Below, one piece after another: positions 63,275 to 64,000 of a DNA stretch of 64,000 nucleotides; position 1 is the first letter of the stretch; each line of letters opens with the position of its first letter. The notes beneath the pieces are model-generated. The model did no database searches, had not been told where the DNA came from, and saw only the letters and a program-made list of their open reading frames with translations. A program made the position numbers and the translations under genes. The stretch spans positions 5,829,501 to 5,893,500 of the forward strand of contig NZ_JACHIV010000001.1 of NCBI RefSeq assembly GCF_014203325.1, written 5' to 3'. The DNA is from Saccharopolyspora gloriosae. Lineage in GTDB: Bacteria > Actinomycetota > Actinomycetes > Mycobacteriales > Pseudonocardiaceae.

Positions 63275-64000
63275 TCACTCCACCGTGACGGATTTGGCCA
63301 GGTTGCGGGGCTTGTCCACGTCGTAGCCGCGGGCGCGGGCGATCTCCGCGGCGAGCACCTGCAGCGGCACCGTCGACACCAGCGGCTGCAGGAGCGTGGC
63401 CACCGCCGGGATCTCGATCAGCTCGTCCGCGAACGGGCGCACCGCCTCGTCGCCCTCCTCGGCGATGACGACGGTGCGGGCACCGCGCGCCTGGATCTCG
63501 CGGATGTTGGACAGCATCTTCGAGTGCAGCAGCGCCCGGCCCTTCGCCGACGGCATCACCACGACGACCGGCAACCGGTCCTCGATCAGCGCGATCGGCC
63601 CGTGCTTGAGCTCGCCCGCGGCGAAGCCCTCCGCGTGCATGTACGCGAGCTCCTTGAGCTTGAGCGCGCCCTCCAGCGCCACCGGGTAGCCCACGTGGCG
63701 CCCCAGGAACAGCACCGCCTTCGAGTCGGCGAGCTCGCGCCCGAGCGTGCGCACCTGCTCCACGGTGGACAGGGTCTGGCGCACCGCCTGCGGCATCGCG
63801 GCGAGCTCCTCGAACTCGCGCGCCACCTCGTCGGAGTACTTCGTGCCGCGCGCCTGCGCCAAGGCGAGGCCCACCAGGTAGTTCGCGGTGATCTGCGCCA
63901 GGAACGTCTTCGTCGCCGCCACCCCGATCTCGGGTCCGGCGTGCGTGTAGAGCACCGCGTCCGACTCGCGCGGGATCTGCGCGCCGTTGGTGTTGCAGAT
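63275..64000 (-). CDS. glmS: Glucosamine-6-phosphate synthase, C-terminal part (cut by window edge)
   Basis: Only the last roughly 241 residues are present; the frame continues past base 64000. They form the isomerase half (two SIS domains). THAGPEIGVAATKTFLAQIT, LFLGRHVGYPVALEGALKLK, ELAYMHAEGFAAGELKHGPI and the C-terminus GYDVDKPRNLAKSVTVE are diagnostic. The enzyme makes glucosamine-6-phosphate from fructose-6-phosphate and glutamine for cell-wall synthesis. A strong hairpin terminator follows. Its placement near nnr and alr matches other actinobacteria. Confidence 0.97.
   Translation of the reverse strand: MCNTNGAQIPRESDAVLYTHAGPEIGVAATKTFLAQITANYLVGLALAQARGTKYSDEVAREFEELAAMPQAVRQTLSTVEQVRTLGRELADSKAVLFLGRHVGYPVALEGALKLKELAYMHAEGFAAGELKHGPIALIEDRLPVVVVMPSAKGRALLHSKMLSNIREIQARGARTVVIAEEGDEAVRPFADELIEIPAVATLLQPLVSTVPLQVLAAEIARARGYDVDKPRNLAKSVTVE

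Overview
The window is high-GC actinobacterial DNA, most likely from a Pseudonocardiales member such as a Saccharopolyspora relative. The assignment rests on gene order and protein families (WhiB, BldM-type regulator, SigD/RsdA, GuaB3, DUF397/Scr1 pair), not on rRNA, so the genus is a guess. A conserved backbone on mostly the minus strand matches the order I recall from Mycobacterium and Streptomyces: guaA - choD-like - guaB3 - guaB - DUF5319 - rsdA - sigD - bldM - merR - whiB - groEL - groES, then tsaB-rimI-tsaD, then tsaE - alpha/beta hydrolase - alr - nnr - glmS. Accessory DNA is inserted at several points of this backbone.

Region by region: 0-8 kb holds a truncated LysR gene, an EamA exporter, a PspC-type envelope-stress two-component module facing a second PspC protein, and a LacI regulator with a secreted GH16 glucanase that has a LacI-type operator. 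8-25 kb is the purine (guaA, guaB, guaB3), sigma-D, developmental-regulator and chaperonin backbone, interrupted by a TetR/NmrA pair with twin operators. 26-35 kb carries a Tat-exported PhoD phosphatase, a YdcF-like protein, a three-gene carnitine-to-glycine-betaine operon and a large secreted GH2 enzyme with an inserted LamG domain. 35.5-38.6 kb is the t6A tRNA-modification operon (tsaB-rimI-tsaD) plus a GNAT protein. 38.6-57.7 kb is an accessory block that separates tsaB/tsaD from tsaE. It contains glycerate kinase, a urate-degradation operon (regulator, uraD, hiuH, uricase, permease), a GH43 enzyme, a subtilase, a Scr1/DUF397 pair, a Ser/Arg-rich mini-protein beside a Ser/Thr kinase, a GerW/YtfJ-like protein, a hydrolase, and malate synthase with a DUF6986 protein and a divergent IclR regulator. 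The urate operon, glycerate kinase and malate synthase fit a shared theme of purine breakdown to glyoxylate and its assimilation. 58-64 kb returns to the backbone and runs off the end inside glmS.

The most unusual content is in the intergenic DNA. Two dispersed repeat families stand out. One is a roughly 47-bp near-perfect palindrome (about 21 copies plus half copies, all intergenic, clustered at 30.8-31.2, 49.5-51.8 and 60.8-63.2 kb). The other is a roughly 75-250-bp structured element present four times (1.6, 5.6, 12.0 and 35.3 kb). Its long hairpin is preserved by paired base changes, and three copies carry an array of small hairpins with GAA loops. A third, two-copy inverted repeat lies at 41.2 and 57.8 kb. 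No tRNA, rRNA, insertion sequence or CRISPR array was seen.
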